Assembly (NCBI GenBank): GCA_963721555.1
Contig: CAVRJU010000005.1
Location: forward strand, 434,001 to 498,000
Reading direction: 5' to 3'
Length of the DNA stretch: 64,000 nucleotides
Source: Marmoricola_A sp963721555
GTDB taxonomy: Bacteria > Actinomycetota > Actinomycetes > Propionibacteriales > Nocardioidaceae
Of this stretch, positions 50,288 through 58,375 are shown piece by piece; the first letter of the stretch is position 1, and every line of letters starts with the position of its first letter. The notes beneath the pieces were generated by a model that had not been told where the DNA came from, searched no databases, and saw only the letters and a program-made list of their open reading frames with translations. A program made the translations under genes and the position numbers.

Positions 50288-51256
50288 ATGCACCCACTCC
50301 TGCTCCCCGGCACCCACGTCCTGCGGCGGCCCGACGGGGTCTTCCAGCTCGGTCTCGACCAGGCCGAGGCGGTCCGGCTCGAGCACGAGGACGCGGGCGG
50401 ACGCCTCGCCCCGGTCGCCGGCAGTCCCGGTCTGGCCGAGTCGCCGGCGCTGACCGCCCGGCTCGTCGCACAGCACGCAGCAGCCGCCGACGATGCCCCG
50501 CTGCGCAGCGCCCTGGCGGCGGACCTCCCCGAGAACCGGTGGCAGCGCCACACCATGGCCTCCCTCTTCCGCGACGCGCCCACCCTGATGACGGCTCGTG
50601 TCGACGAGCGCAGGACGAAGCGGATCCGTGTCCGAGGGTTCGGTCACCCGCTCGACGAGACCCTGCGCACCGACCTGCTCGACCTCCTCGGGCGGGCCTC
50701 GCTGACCCCGCACGGTCCGAGACCGAGCGGGCCGCCCGCCCGGCACACCCTCCCCACCGAGCCCGTGCACGTGCTCCTCGGTGTGGGTGAGCCCAGCCGG
50801 GCCCTGGTCGATCCGCTGCTGCGCGAGGCGGTGCCGCACCTCGTCGTCCGGCTGAGCGAGGGCGCCGCGCTGGTGGGACCCTTCGTGCTGCCCGGGCTGA
50901 GCCCCTGCCTGCGCTGCCTCGACGCCTGCATCAGCGAGGACGACCCGGCGTGGACCCTGCTGGTCGAGCAGTACTCCCGAGCGGCGCGCCGTGGCGACCG
51001 GGCCGACGGCGTACCCGAGCCCGTCGACGCCGTCCTCGCCGCGCTCGCGGTCACCTGGGCGGCGCGCGAGGTCGCGACGTACGCCGAGGGCGGGACCCCC
51101 GAGACGCTGGGCGCGACCGTGCGGCTGAAGTCACGCACCGGCGCGACCACGACCCGACGCTGGGAGGCCCATCCCCAGTGCGGCTGCACCTGGCGGACCC
51201 AGGCAGCCGACGTGCCCGCGCCGCCCCGGGCGGACGACGCGCGACCGGCTCGTTGA
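50288..51256 (+). CDS. cyclodehydratase-like (TOMM leader-binding/ThiF-like) protein, Rv3196 type
   Basis: 322 residues. Resembles the leader-binding E1-like half of azole/azoline peptide cyclodehydratases: N-terminal winged-helix-like region (LLPGTHVLRRPDGVFQLGL), an E1-like central fold without a nucleotide-binding GxGxxG, and zinc-type cysteines GLSPCLRCLDAC and HPQCGC. No precursor peptide, YcaO or dehydrogenase gene is adjacent, so it is an orphan. It sits before the ABC1 kinase and whiB7 as in mycobacteria (Rv3196-Rv3197-whiB7), which argues for a conserved non-bacteriocin role. Confidence 0.75.
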   Translation: MHPLLLPGTHVLRRPDGVFQLGLDQAEAVRLEHEDAGGRLAPVAGSPGLAESPALTARLVAQHAAAADDAPLRSALAADLPENRWQRHTMASLFRDAPTLMTARVDERRTKRIRVRGFGHPLDETLRTDLLDLLGRASLTPHGPRPSGPPARHTLPTEPVHVLLGVGEPSRALVDPLLREAVPHLVVRLSEGAALVGPFVLPGLSPCLRCLDACISEDDPAWTLLVEQYSRAARRGDRADGVPEPVDAVLAALAVTWAAREVATYAEGGTPETLGATVRLKSRTGATTTRRWEAHPQCGCTWRTQAADVPAPPRADDARPAR

Positions 51257-51299
51257 ACGGTGTTCATCATCTGCCCACCGCCGGGGCAGAATGGCACGC

Positions 51300-52638
51300 A
51301 TGGCCGACCTCCCCCGCAGAGCCGTCACCCGCACGGCCCGCCTGGCCGGTCTGCCCCTCGGGTACGCCGGACGCTCGGCCGTCGGCATGGGCAAGCGCCT
51401 CGGCGGGGCCCCGGCCGAGGCCGTCCTGACCGAGGTCCAGCAACGGACCGCCGAGCAGCTCTTCCGCACCCTGGGCGACCTCAAGGGCGGGGCCATGAAG
51501 TTCGGCCAGGCCCTGTCGATCTTCGAGGGCGCCCTGCCCGAGGAGGTCGCCGCCCCCTACCGCGAGCAGCTGACCAGGCTGCAGGACTCCGCTCCTCCGA
51601 TGTCGAAGGCCGTCGTGCACCAGCAGCTGGTGCGCGAGCTCGGCGCGGGGTGGAAGCGCAGCATCGTCGAGTTCGACGAGGAGGCCGGCCGCGGCGGCCT
51701 CGATCGGTCAGGTCCACCGGGGTCGGTGGAAGGACGGCACCGACGTCGCCATCAAGCTGCAGTACCCCGGTGCCGAGCAGGCTCTGCTCTCGGACCTCAA
51801 GCAGATCACCCGGCTGGCGCGCACCTTCGGGGGGCTCTTCCCCGGCATCGACGTCCGGGCGCTGGCCGAGGAGCTGCGGGACCGGGTCGCCGAGGAGCTC
51901 GACTACGCGCTGGAGGCCGAGGCCCAGCAGGTCTTCCACGACGCCCTGAGCGACGACCCGCACTTCGTGGTCCCGCGCCCGGTCGCCCACGGCAAGCGGG
52001 TCATCGTCAGCGAGTGGATGCCCGGCTCATCCTCACTGGCCAAGGTCATCGCCGACGGCACGCGGGAGGAGCGCGACTACTGGGGCGGGCTCTACGCGCG
52101 CTTCATGTTCGAGGGCCCTGCCCGCACCGGCCTGCTCCACGCCGACCCCCACCCGGGCAACTTCCGCGTCGTGCCCGATCCGGACGGCGGGCCGCCCCGG
52201 CTGGGCGTGCTGGACTACGGCGCCGTGGCGCGCCTCCCCGAGGGGACGCTGCCCCGCACACTCGGACGGCTCATGCGGATCTCGCTGTCCGACGACTACG
52301 ACGCGATGCTGGCCTTCCTGCGCGACGAGGGCTTCATCAAGCCCCACATCCGGGTGCGGGCCGGTGACCTCGGCGCCTACCTCGGCCCGTTCACCGAGCC
52401 GGCCCAGACCGAGAAGTTCCGGTTCTCACGCGACTACATGCGCGCACAGCTCGTGCGGCTCCAGGACCTCTCGCAGCCGGAGAACCAGGTCGCCTTCCGG
52501 CTGAACCTGCCGCCGGAGTACCTCCTGATCCACCGCACCTTCACCGGCGCCGTCGGTGTGCTGTGCCAGCTCGAGGCCGAGGTCGGGTTCCGACGCGTGC
52601 TCGAGGAGTCGATGCCGGGTTTCAGCGACCCCGTCTGA
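51300..52638 (+). CDS. ABC1/UbiB-family atypical kinase (Rv3197 type), frame-broken
   Basis: About 445 residues. ATG 51300 (MADLPRRAVTRTARLAGLPLGYAGR) matches homologue starts; ATG 51291 adds three residues. KxGQ motif in GGAMKFGQALSIFEGALPEE near residue 67, then after one extra base at about 51695-51705 the kinase-like core: GQVHRGRWKDGTDVAIKLQYPGAE split at the break, ELDYALEAEAQ, LLHADPHPGNFRV and LGVLDYGAVARLP. ABC1 proteins support quinone or lipid-related processes; Rv3197 is linked to drug tolerance in mycobacteria. It lies downstream of the cyclodehydratase-like gene. Confidence 0.88.
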
Positions 52639-52812
52639 TCACCAGTGCTCGCGGTCGAGCTTGCCCTCCATCGACCGCAGGTGCGCGCGGGTGCAGGCGT
52701 CGCAGTGGCGCAGCACCCGTCCGCGCTCGGTCGAGACCGTCCAGGTCAGCGGCGGGACACCCTCGGGCGCGGCTGTGCCGCAGCTGTCGCAGGTGGCGCC
52801 GGGCTCGCTCAC
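52639..52812 (-). CDS. 57-aa zinc-ribbon protein
   Basis: GTG 52812 to TGA 52639, the stop abutting the ABC1 stop convergently. It encodes MSEPGATCDSCGTAAPEGV at the start, a mid region PLTWTVSTERGRVLRH, CDACTRAHLRSMEGK, and ends DREHW. Two CxxC pairs 27 residues apart make a compact zinc ribbon, and third codon positions are nearly all G/C. It is short enough to be missed by length-limited gene calling. Function unknown; it may bind nucleic acid or a partner protein. It is downstream of whiB7 in the same direction but separated by a strong terminator. Confidence 0.75.
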   Translation of the reverse strand: MSEPGATCDSCGTAAPEGVPPLTWTVSTERGRVLRHCDACTRAHLRSMEGKLDREHW

Positions 52813-52878
52813 CGCTCCACCGTAGACCGGACGGCGTCCGGACCGACGGTCTCCGCAGGGGATCGGTGGGAAAAGAGA

Positions 52879-52920
52879 ACCGGCCCTGACGATCTCCTCG
52901 AGGGAGTCGTCAGGGCCGGT
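52879..52920 (-). terminator. strong intrinsic terminator after the whiB7 transcript
   Basis: Perfect 14-bp stem ACCGGCCCTGACGA (52879-52892) / TCGTCAGGGCCGGT (52907-52920) followed on the minus strand by TCTCTTTTCCC. It ends leftward transcripts from whiB7 and the 55-aa gene. Confidence 0.88.
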
Positions 52921-52968
52921 CGGGTGCGACGGGCCGGTCGCCCGGGGGGCAATCCGGTCCGATCGAGG

Positions 52969-53136
52969 TCACAGGCTCCTCGCGACAGCGACGCGAGCCA
53001 TCGCCGCGGCGCGCTCCGCGCGACGCGACAGCCGGCGGGCGGTCGTTGCCTGGCGGCCGCGGCGTGCGGCTCGGGCCTCGCCCATGCGCTCGGCCATGTA
53101 GGCCTGCTGCATCTGCTCGGTTGCGTAGAAGTTCAT
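52969..53136 (-). CDS. 55-aa arginine/alanine-rich protein downstream of whiB7
   Basis: ATG 53136 to TGA 52969. MNFYATEQMQQAYMAERMGE then an Arg/Ala-rich helix (ARAARRGRQATTARRLSRR). One long amphipathic helix, strongly basic. It lies 75 bases after the whiB7 stop and 48 bases before the terminator, so it is co-transcribed with whiB7. No family is recognised; nucleic acid, ribosome or membrane binding are possible. Confidence 0.6.
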   Translation of the reverse strand: MNFYATEQMQQAYMAERMGEARAARRGRQATTARRLSRRAERAAAMARVAVARSL

Positions 53137-53211
53137 CTCACTGCTCTTTCTCGAGGTGGTGCCGGATGGTGCGGACGGGTCGTGCTGTGTAGCCGGATGC
53201 TGCGGGGGTGC

Positions 53212-53499
53212 TCAGGCGGCGACGGGGTTCTTGCGGGGGCGGCCGCGGGGCCGCTTGCGCGGCACGACGACGCCCTGCACGAGCAGCTGGCCTCCCCACA
53301 CCCCCCAGGGCTCCCGACGCTCGATGGCGCTGGCCAGGCAGACCTCCCGGACGGGGCACCCGCCACAGAGGGTCTTCGCCAGCTCCACGTCGCTGGGCGA
53401 CTCGGCAAAGAAGAGCTCCGGGTCCTCGCGGTGGCACGGCAGCTGCTCCTCGTCGACGCCCACGCTGGGTCTCAGCGCGTCGAGGACGGTGGTACTCAT
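53212..53499 (-). CDS. whiB7: WhiB7 antibiotic-response regulator
   Basis: Fe-S transcription factor that binds the principal sigma factor and activates intrinsic drug-resistance genes. 95 residues. Cluster cysteines Cys22, Cys45, Cys48, Cys54; the GVWGG turn at 66-70; C-terminal AT-hook KRPRGRPRK at 82-90, the mark of WhiB7. ATG 53499 is fixed by a near-perfect AGGAGG site 7 bases upstream. It is preceded by a long leader with an upstream ORF and an attenuator, so translation stress probably raises expression. Confidence 0.96.
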   Translation of the reverse strand: MSTTVLDALRPSVGVDEEQLPCHREDPELFFAESPSDVELAKTLCGGCPVREVCLASAIERREPWGVWGGQLLVQGVVVPRKRPRGRPRKNPVAA

Positions 53500-53540
53500 C
53501 TCATTTCCTCCTGGTGTGACTTCTTCTTTGGTGGTGACCA

Positions 53541-53581
53541 AACAGAAAGGCCGCGGATCCCGGGTGTCGGGTTCCGCGGCC
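53541..53581 (-). terminator. attenuator hairpin in whiB7 leader
   Basis: Stem GGCCGCGGA (53549-53557) / TCCGCGGCC (53573-53581), 9 bp perfect, followed on the minus strand by TTTCTGTTTGG. It lies 42 bases before the whiB7 ATG and 28 bases after the upstream ORF stop, where it would stop transcription unless ribosome behaviour on the upstream ORF prevents folding. This matches the known whiB7/wblC attenuation layout. Confidence 0.85.
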
Positions 53582-53609
53582 TGGAGGCTGCCGAGTGGGA
53601 GGTGTACTC

Positions 53610-53828
53610 CTACGTCGGTGGTCTCCAGGCAGGGATGCCCGGGAAGGTGGCGCCGGCGGTGACGATCCGATCGCGCGAGACGACGCCCGTCACGAGAGCG
53701 GTCTCCTGCAGACGCACGTCACCCATGACGCGGGGCCGGGCGTCGGGCGACACGAGGTGCCACGCGCCGTCAGCGCAGGAACCGGACAGGGCGAAGCCGT
53801 CCTTCTGGGGGTTCGGGTAGCTGATCAT
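53610..53828 (-). CDS. whiB7 leader upstream ORF (72 aa)
   Basis: ATG 53828 with an excellent GAGGAGG site 7 bases before it, ending TAG at 53610. Translation MISYPNPQKDGFALSGSCAD..., then SPDARPRVMGDVRLQETALV, ends WRPPT. It has no recognised domain and lies between the whiB7 promoter and the attenuator. It is probably a regulatory uORF whose translation rate sets readthrough into whiB7; at 72 codons it could also make a stable small protein. Confidence 0.7.
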   Translation of the reverse strand: MISYPNPQKDGFALSGSCADGAWHLVSPDARPRVMGDVRLQETALVTGVVSRDRIVTAGATFPGIPAWRPPT

Positions 53829-53907
53829 CAGGGGCACCTCCTCTCGAAGCTTGTCGTCGCCGTTCATCCGGAACGGACCGGGCCGGGTTCTCACCCGACG
53901 AGACTTC

Positions 53908-53947
53908 ACGGTACTCACGGCGTCGCTGGGTCCGCAAACGATTTATT
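53908..53947 (-). promoter_or_regulatory. whiB7 promoter with AT-rich WhiB7 element
   Basis: On the minus strand AATAAATCG (53939-53947) sits just before a -35 TTTGCG/TTGCGG (53932-53938), followed after 18 bases by TACCGT (53908-53913). An AT block touching the -35 is the known WhiB7 autoactivation signature. A further palindrome GAGAAA-CTT-TTTCTC (53959-53973) lies upstream. The leader from here to whiB7 is about 400 bases. Confidence 0.7.
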
Positions 53948-54071
53948 GCGAGATTCTTGAGAAACTTTTTCTCGGGCCTTGCGACCTGTGCCGTTGGTCC
54001 TCCGTCGTATGGCCCGATCGGACGGACGGCGCGCGGGCAGGCGGACGGACGGGGTCGGCCGGGGGCCGAGG

Positions 54072-56279
54072 TCAGTCGAGCGTGGGCTGGTCGTCGTCCG
54101 CGACGACCGTGCCGCCCGCCACGAGGGTGAGCACGGCGTCGCCGTACTTCTCGAGCTTGGAGGCGCCGATGCCGTTGATGGCCAGCATCGCCTGGGTGCT
54201 GCCGGGCTGCACCTCGGCGATCGCCTGCAGGGTCAGGTCGGTGAAGATGACGTACGCCGGCACCGAGTCGGCCTTGGCGGTCTCGGCCCGCCACGCGCGC
54301 AACCGCTCGAAGAGGGCCTCGTCGTAGCTGGACTCGCACCCCTCATGACGACCGATGCGGCGTTCGGCCACCGACTGCAGGGCTGCGCCGCACACGCGAC
54401 AGACGCTGCGCGCCTTGCCCTTGCCCGCCTTGCCCCGGCTCGGGCCGCGTGCCGCTCGAGCCGCGTCCGAGGGTGACTCGGGGCGCAGGCCGTCGAGGAA
54501 GCGGGAGGGCTTGCGGCTGGCCCGGCCGCCCGGGTTGCGGGCCAACGCCCAGGACAGCACCAGGTCGTGCCGGGCCCGGGTCATGCCGACGTAGAGCAGC
54601 CGGCGCTCCTCCTCGACCGAGGCCGGGGAGTCCAGGGAGGCCGAGTAGGGCAGGGTGCCGTCGACCAGGCCGGCGAGGAAGACGGCGTCCCACTCCAGGC
54701 CCTTGGCGGCGTGGAGGGTGGCGACGGTGACACCGTCGGCGGCGGGCGCGTGCTGCTCGGCCGCGCGCCGGTCGAGGTCGGCCACGAAGTCGCTGACGCT
54801 CACCGAGCCGGAACCGCCCGGCGCGGCTGCGACGAAGGCGGACGCCTGGTCGACGATGGCCTGCAGCGACTCCCAGCGGTCGCGGACGTTGCCCCGCGAC
54901 GTGGGGGCGTCGCGGGACCAGCCCATGCCGGCCAGCACGTCGCTGACCTGGCCCACGACCCCGGCGCTGGCGTCCGTGGCGGCGCTCTCGGTGCGGTCGG
55001 CGGCGGCGCGCGCCGAGCCCCGCAGGAGCGTGACGGCCTGACGGACCTCGGGGCGGGCGAAGAAGCGGTCACCGCCACGGACGACGTACGGGACGCCGCG
55101 AGAGGCAAGGGCCTCCTCGAAGGCCTCGGACTGGGCGTTGATGCGGAAGAGGACGGCGATCTCGCCGGGCGCGGTGCCGGCGTCGACGAGCTCGCGGATC
55201 TGCGCCGCCGTGGACTCCGCCTCCGCGACCTCGTCGGCGTGCTCGTGGAACTGCAGCGCGGGACCGGAGGGTCGCTGGGCGCGCAGCTGCACCGACCGGG
55301 TGCCGCTGCCGGCGAGCAGCCGGTTGGCACCCTCGACGACCTCCGGGGTGGAGCGGTAGTTGCGGACCAGCTCGATGCTGCTGGTGCCGCGGTAGCGACG
55401 CGGGAGGTCGAGCAGGTGGTGCGAGCTCGCGCCGGCGAAGGTGTAGATGGTCTGCGCCGGATCGCCGACCACGCACAGGTCGTCGCGACCGCCCAGCCAC
55501 AGGTCGAGCAGCGCCGCCTGGATGGGGCTGACGTCCTGGTACTCGTCGACGACGAAGTGGTGGTACTGCCGACGCACCTCGGCCGCCACCCGCTCGTCCT
55601 CGGCCAGGATGGCCGCCGCGCACAGCAGCACGTCCTCGAGGTCGATGCGGTCGGCCTCGCGCTTGACCTCCTCGTAGGAGGCGAACACCGCGGCGACCGT
55701 GCGGGCGTCGAGGTTGTTGACCTCGCGGCCGCGGGCCGAGGCCACCGCCGGGTAGTCGTCGGGGCGGACGTTGCTGACCTTGCTCCACTCGATCTCCGAC
55801 GCCAGGTCGCGCAGCGTCGCCTGCTCGATGCGCAACCGGTTGCGGCGCGCGGCGCCGGCCACGAAGGGCAGCTTGGAGTCCATGACGGGCGGCAGCGGTC
55901 CGCCGTACACCTTGGGCCAGAAGTAGCGCGCCTGACGCAGGGCTGCGGAGTGGAAGGTCCGTGCCTGCACACCGGAGGCGCCGAGTCGCTGCAGACGCGA
56001 GCGCATCTCGCCCGCCGCCCGGACCGTGAAGGTCACGGCCAGCACCTGCTGAGGGTTGTAGACGCCGGTGGCCACGCCGTAGGCGATGCGGTGGGTCAGC
56101 GCCCGGGTCTTGCCGGTGCCGGCCCCCGCGAGCACGCGCACCGGCCCGCGCAGGGCCAGCGCCACCTCCCGCTGCTCGGGGTCGAGCCCGGCGAGGAGCG
56201 CCTCCGGGTCGCCCCCGACGCGAGGCGCGTCACCCCGGCCCGGACCCGCGAGCGAAGGTGACGTGGACGACATCGGCAT
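54072..56279 (-). CDS. uvrD2: ATP-dependent DNA helicase UvrD2
   Basis: 3'-5' superfamily 1 helicase, 735 residues. Walker A AGAGTGKT at 51-58, DEYQDVSPIQ (motif II), VVGDPAQTIYTFAGA (III), VRNYRST, VATLHAAKGLEWDAVFL and EERRLLYVGMTRAR (VI). The C-terminal part has the cysteine module (VCRVCGAAL..GRHEGC, three Cys seen, with His nearby) and an HRDC domain at about 655-730, as in mycobacterial UvrD2. ATG 56279 has AGGAG 11 bases upstream. Divergent from mycoredoxin, as in M. tuberculosis (Rv3198c/Rv3198A). Confidence 0.94.
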   Translation of the reverse strand: MPMSSTSPSLAGPGRGDAPRVGGDPEALLAGLDPEQREVALALRGPVRVLAGAGTGKTRALTHRIAYGVATGVYNPQQVLAVTFTVRAAGEMRSRLQRLGASGVQARTFHSAALRQARYFWPKVYGGPLPPVMDSKLPFVAGAARRNRLRIEQATLRDLASEIEWSKVSNVRPDDYPAVASARGREVNNLDARTVAAVFASYEEVKREADRIDLEDVLLCAAAILAEDERVAAEVRRQYHHFVVDEYQDVSPIQAALLDLWLGGRDDLCVVGDPAQTIYTFAGASSHHLLDLPRRYRGTSSIELVRNYRSTPEVVEGANRLLAGSGTRSVQLRAQRPSGPALQFHEHADEVAEAESTAAQIRELVDAGTAPGEIAVLFRINAQSEAFEEALASRGVPYVVRGGDRFFARPEVRQAVTLLRGSARAAADRTESAATDASAGVVGQVSDVLAGMGWSRDAPTSRGNVRDRWESLQAIVDQASAFVAAAPGGSGSVSVSDFVADLDRRAAEQHAPAADGVTVATLHAAKGLEWDAVFLAGLVDGTLPYSASLDSPASVEEERRLLYVGMTRARHDLVLSWALARNPGGRASRKPSRFLDGLRPESPSDAARAARGPSRGKAGKGKARSVCRVCGAALQSVAERRIGRHEGCESSYDEALFERLRAWRAETAKADSVPAYVIFTDLTLQAIAEVQPGSTQAMLAINGIGASKLEKYGDAVLTLVAGGTVVADDDQPTLD

Positions 56280-56349
56280 GGTGGAACAGGCTCCTGGGAA
56301 CGGTCGTTGTGACAGTGACGCCAACTGTAGGTCCACGGAAGGACACAAC

Positions 56350-56634
56350 ATGCCGGGCACGACCGCCGAGACGAGCGGCACGAGCACCAGCCTCGTGACG
56401 ATGTACTCCACGCCGTGGTGCGGCTACTGCCGCCGGCTCAAGACGCAGCTCGACCGCGAGGGCATCGAGATCGACGTCGTCGACATCGAGCAGCAGCCCG
56501 AGGCGGCCCAGATCGTGGCCGACATCAACAACGGCAACCAGACCGTCCCGACGCTGGTCTACCGCGACGGCACCGCGCAGACCAACCCCTCGGTCAAGCA
56601 GGTCCAGGCCAAGCTGGCCGAGCTCGCCGGCTGA
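56350..56634 (+). CDS. mrx1: mycoredoxin (glutaredoxin-like, mycothiol-dependent)
   Basis: 94 residues. Thioredoxin fold with active site Cys24-Gly-Tyr-Cys27 (STPWCGYCRRLKTQL), where mycobacterial Mrx1 has a closely related CxxC, plus NGNQTVPTLVYRDG (cis-Pro) and TNPSVKQVQAKL. Reduces mycothiol mixed disulfides in the cytoplasm. ATG 56350 follows GGAAGGA. Gene order uvrD2/mrx1/nudC matches mycobacteria. Confidence 0.92.
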   Translation: MPGTTAETSGTSTSLVTMYSTPWCGYCRRLKTQLDREGIEIDVVDIEQQPEAAQIVADINNGNQTVPTLVYRDGTAQTNPSVKQVQAKLAELAG

Positions 56635-56655
56635 CCGGACGGGACCGGCCCGGCC

Positions 56656-57570
56656 TCACCACTGGCCGGGCAACGGCCCGCCGTACCACGCCTCGATCAG
56701 CGAACGGCTGATCGAGATGCCGCCGGGGAGCACCAGCGTGCCTGCCTCGGCCTGGGCACGCATCTCCTCGCGCGTGAACCACCGGGCCTCCTCGATCTCG
56801 TCGTCGTCGATGACGATGTCGGTCGTCGTGGCGCGCGCGAAGAAGCCGACCATGAGGCTGGAGGGGAAGGGCCACGGCTGGTTGCCGAAGTAGGTCACCT
56901 CGGAGACCTCGATGCCGGCCTCCTCGCGAACCTCGCGCGCGACCGCGTCCTCGAGGCTCTCCCCCGGGTCGACGAAGCCGGCCAGGGTCGAGAACCGTCC
57001 CTCGGGCCAGACCGCCTGCCTTCCCAGGAGCGCGCGCTCGCCATCGGTCACGAGCATGATCACCGCGGGGTCGGTGCGCGGGAAGTGCTGGCGTCCGCAG
57101 GCCTCGCACTGCAGCACGTAGCCGCCGCGGCTCGCGACGAGGCCACCGCCGCAGCGACCGCAGAACCGGTGCGCCCGCCGCCACTCCCACATCGCCTGCG
57201 CCTGCACCAGGAACCCGCGGTCGACCCCGGGAAGGCCCGGGCCGAGCTCGCGCAGCTGGCCCCAGTCGTCGGGCGCCCGGAACGCCTTGGTGGGCAGCAC
57301 GGCGTAGTGGACCACGCCTCCGCGCTCCCCCAGCAGGAGGCGTTCGCCCTCGGGAGCGTCGGTCGGCGCCAACCAGCGCACGGCGTCGCGGCCGTCGGTC
57401 AGCGGGAACCGGCCACCGGCCAGCACCAGGACACGGGTGGCGGGGTCGGCCCAGGTCTCGGCGATCCAGGCGTCGTCGGTACGTCGCTCCCCGATCCGCT
57501 CGTGGCTGCGCTGCGACATCGCCACGTCGACGGCGTACGGGGACGGGAACGGGTCAGGGACAGCAGGCAC
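56656..57570 (-). CDS. nudC: NAD+ diphosphatase NudC (RNA de-NADding type)
   Basis: Hydrolyses NADH/NAD and NAD caps of RNA. 304 residues from GTG 57570. Zinc ribbon HRFCGRCGGGL..LQCEACGRQHFPR at about 135-165; Nudix box GFVDPGESLEDAVAREVREEAG; NudC signature FGNQPWPFPSS (SQPWPFPxS). Convergent with mycoredoxin. Full length. Confidence 0.95.
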   Translation of the reverse strand: MPAVPDPFPSPYAVDVAMSQRSHERIGERRTDDAWIAETWADPATRVLVLAGGRFPLTDGRDAVRWLAPTDAPEGERLLLGERGGVVHYAVLPTKAFRAPDDWGQLRELGPGLPGVDRGFLVQAQAMWEWRRAHRFCGRCGGGLVASRGGYVLQCEACGRQHFPRTDPAVIMLVTDGERALLGRQAVWPEGRFSTLAGFVDPGESLEDAVAREVREEAGIEVSEVTYFGNQPWPFPSSLMVGFFARATTTDIVIDDDEIEEARWFTREEMRAQAEAGTLVLPGGISISRSLIEAWYGGPLPGQW

Positions 57571-57649
57571 GCTCCGACCCTAGGACGTGGCTGGTCAGCC
57601 CGCCCCTGGCCCGCCCTGGCCCGCCCCGGTCCGCCCTACAGTGGCGGCC

Positions 57650-58357
57650 ATGAGCACCCACATCGGCGCCGAGCCCGGCCAGATCGCCCCCCACGTCCTC
57701 ATGCCCGGCGACCCGCTGCGCGCGAAGTGGATCGCCGAGACGTTCCTCGACGACGCCACCTGCTACTCCGACGTGCGGGGCATGCTCGGCTACACGGGGA
57801 CCGTCGCGGGCCGCCCGATCTCCGTGCAGGGCTCGGGCATGGGGCTGCCGTCGTTCTCGATCTACGCCAACGAGCTGTTCTCCGACTACGGCGTGCAGTC
57901 GGTCGTCCGGGTCGGGTCGTGCGGGGCACTGTCGACGGACCTCGGCATCCGCGACGTCGTGATCGCCTCGGGCGCGTGCACCGACTCGTCGATGAACAGG
58001 ATCCGCTTCGAGGGCCTCGACTACGCCCCCGTCGCCGACTTCGACCTCCTGCGGCGCGCGTACGACGCCGCGCAGGACCAGCCGATCACCTCGAAGGTGG
58101 GCCTGCTGCTGAGCAGCGACTCCTTCTACCACCCGCGCCCCGAGCTGACGACCCGGATGGCGGAGTACGGCGTGCTGGCGATCGAGATGGAGGCCAGCGC
58201 GCTCTACACCCTCGCTGCGAAGTACGGCCGGCAGGCGCTGGCGATCTGCACGGTCAGCGACCACATCCTCACCGGCGAGGAGACGACCGCCGCGGAACGG
58301 CAGGAGACCTTCACCCACATGGTCCACATCGCGCTCGCCGCCCTCCCCTCCGCCTGA
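57650..58357 (+). CDS. deoD: DeoD-type purine-nucleoside phosphorylase
   Basis: Phosphorolysis of purine (deoxy)nucleosides in salvage. 235 residues. HVLMPGDPLRAKWIAETFL near the start, GSGMGLPSFSIYANELF, VGSCGAL, and the purine-site AIEMEASALYTLA, CTVSDHIL. ATG 57650 is the usual start. Upstream (57601-57640) are short CCCGCCCTGG direct repeats. It interrupts the nudC-adnB gene order seen in mycobacteria. Confidence 0.94.
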   Translation: MSTHIGAEPGQIAPHVLMPGDPLRAKWIAETFLDDATCYSDVRGMLGYTGTVAGRPISVQGSGMGLPSFSIYANELFSDYGVQSVVRVGSCGALSTDLGIRDVVIASGACTDSSMNRIRFEGLDYAPVADFDLLRRAYDAAQDQPITSKVGLLLSSDSFYHPRPELTTRMAEYGVLAIEMEASALYTLAAKYGRQALAICTVSDHILTGEETTAAERQETFTHMVHIALAALPSA

Positions 58358-58375
58358 GGCACCGTCTCCGGCGGG

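Noticed and set aside
53610..53918. extended 102-codon version of the whiB7 upstream ORF
   Set aside because: The upstream start at 53918 overlaps the promoter -10 region; the internal ATG 53828 has the strong ribosome site.
54567..56261. 564-codon rightward open frame
   Set aside because: Antisense shadow of uvrD2.
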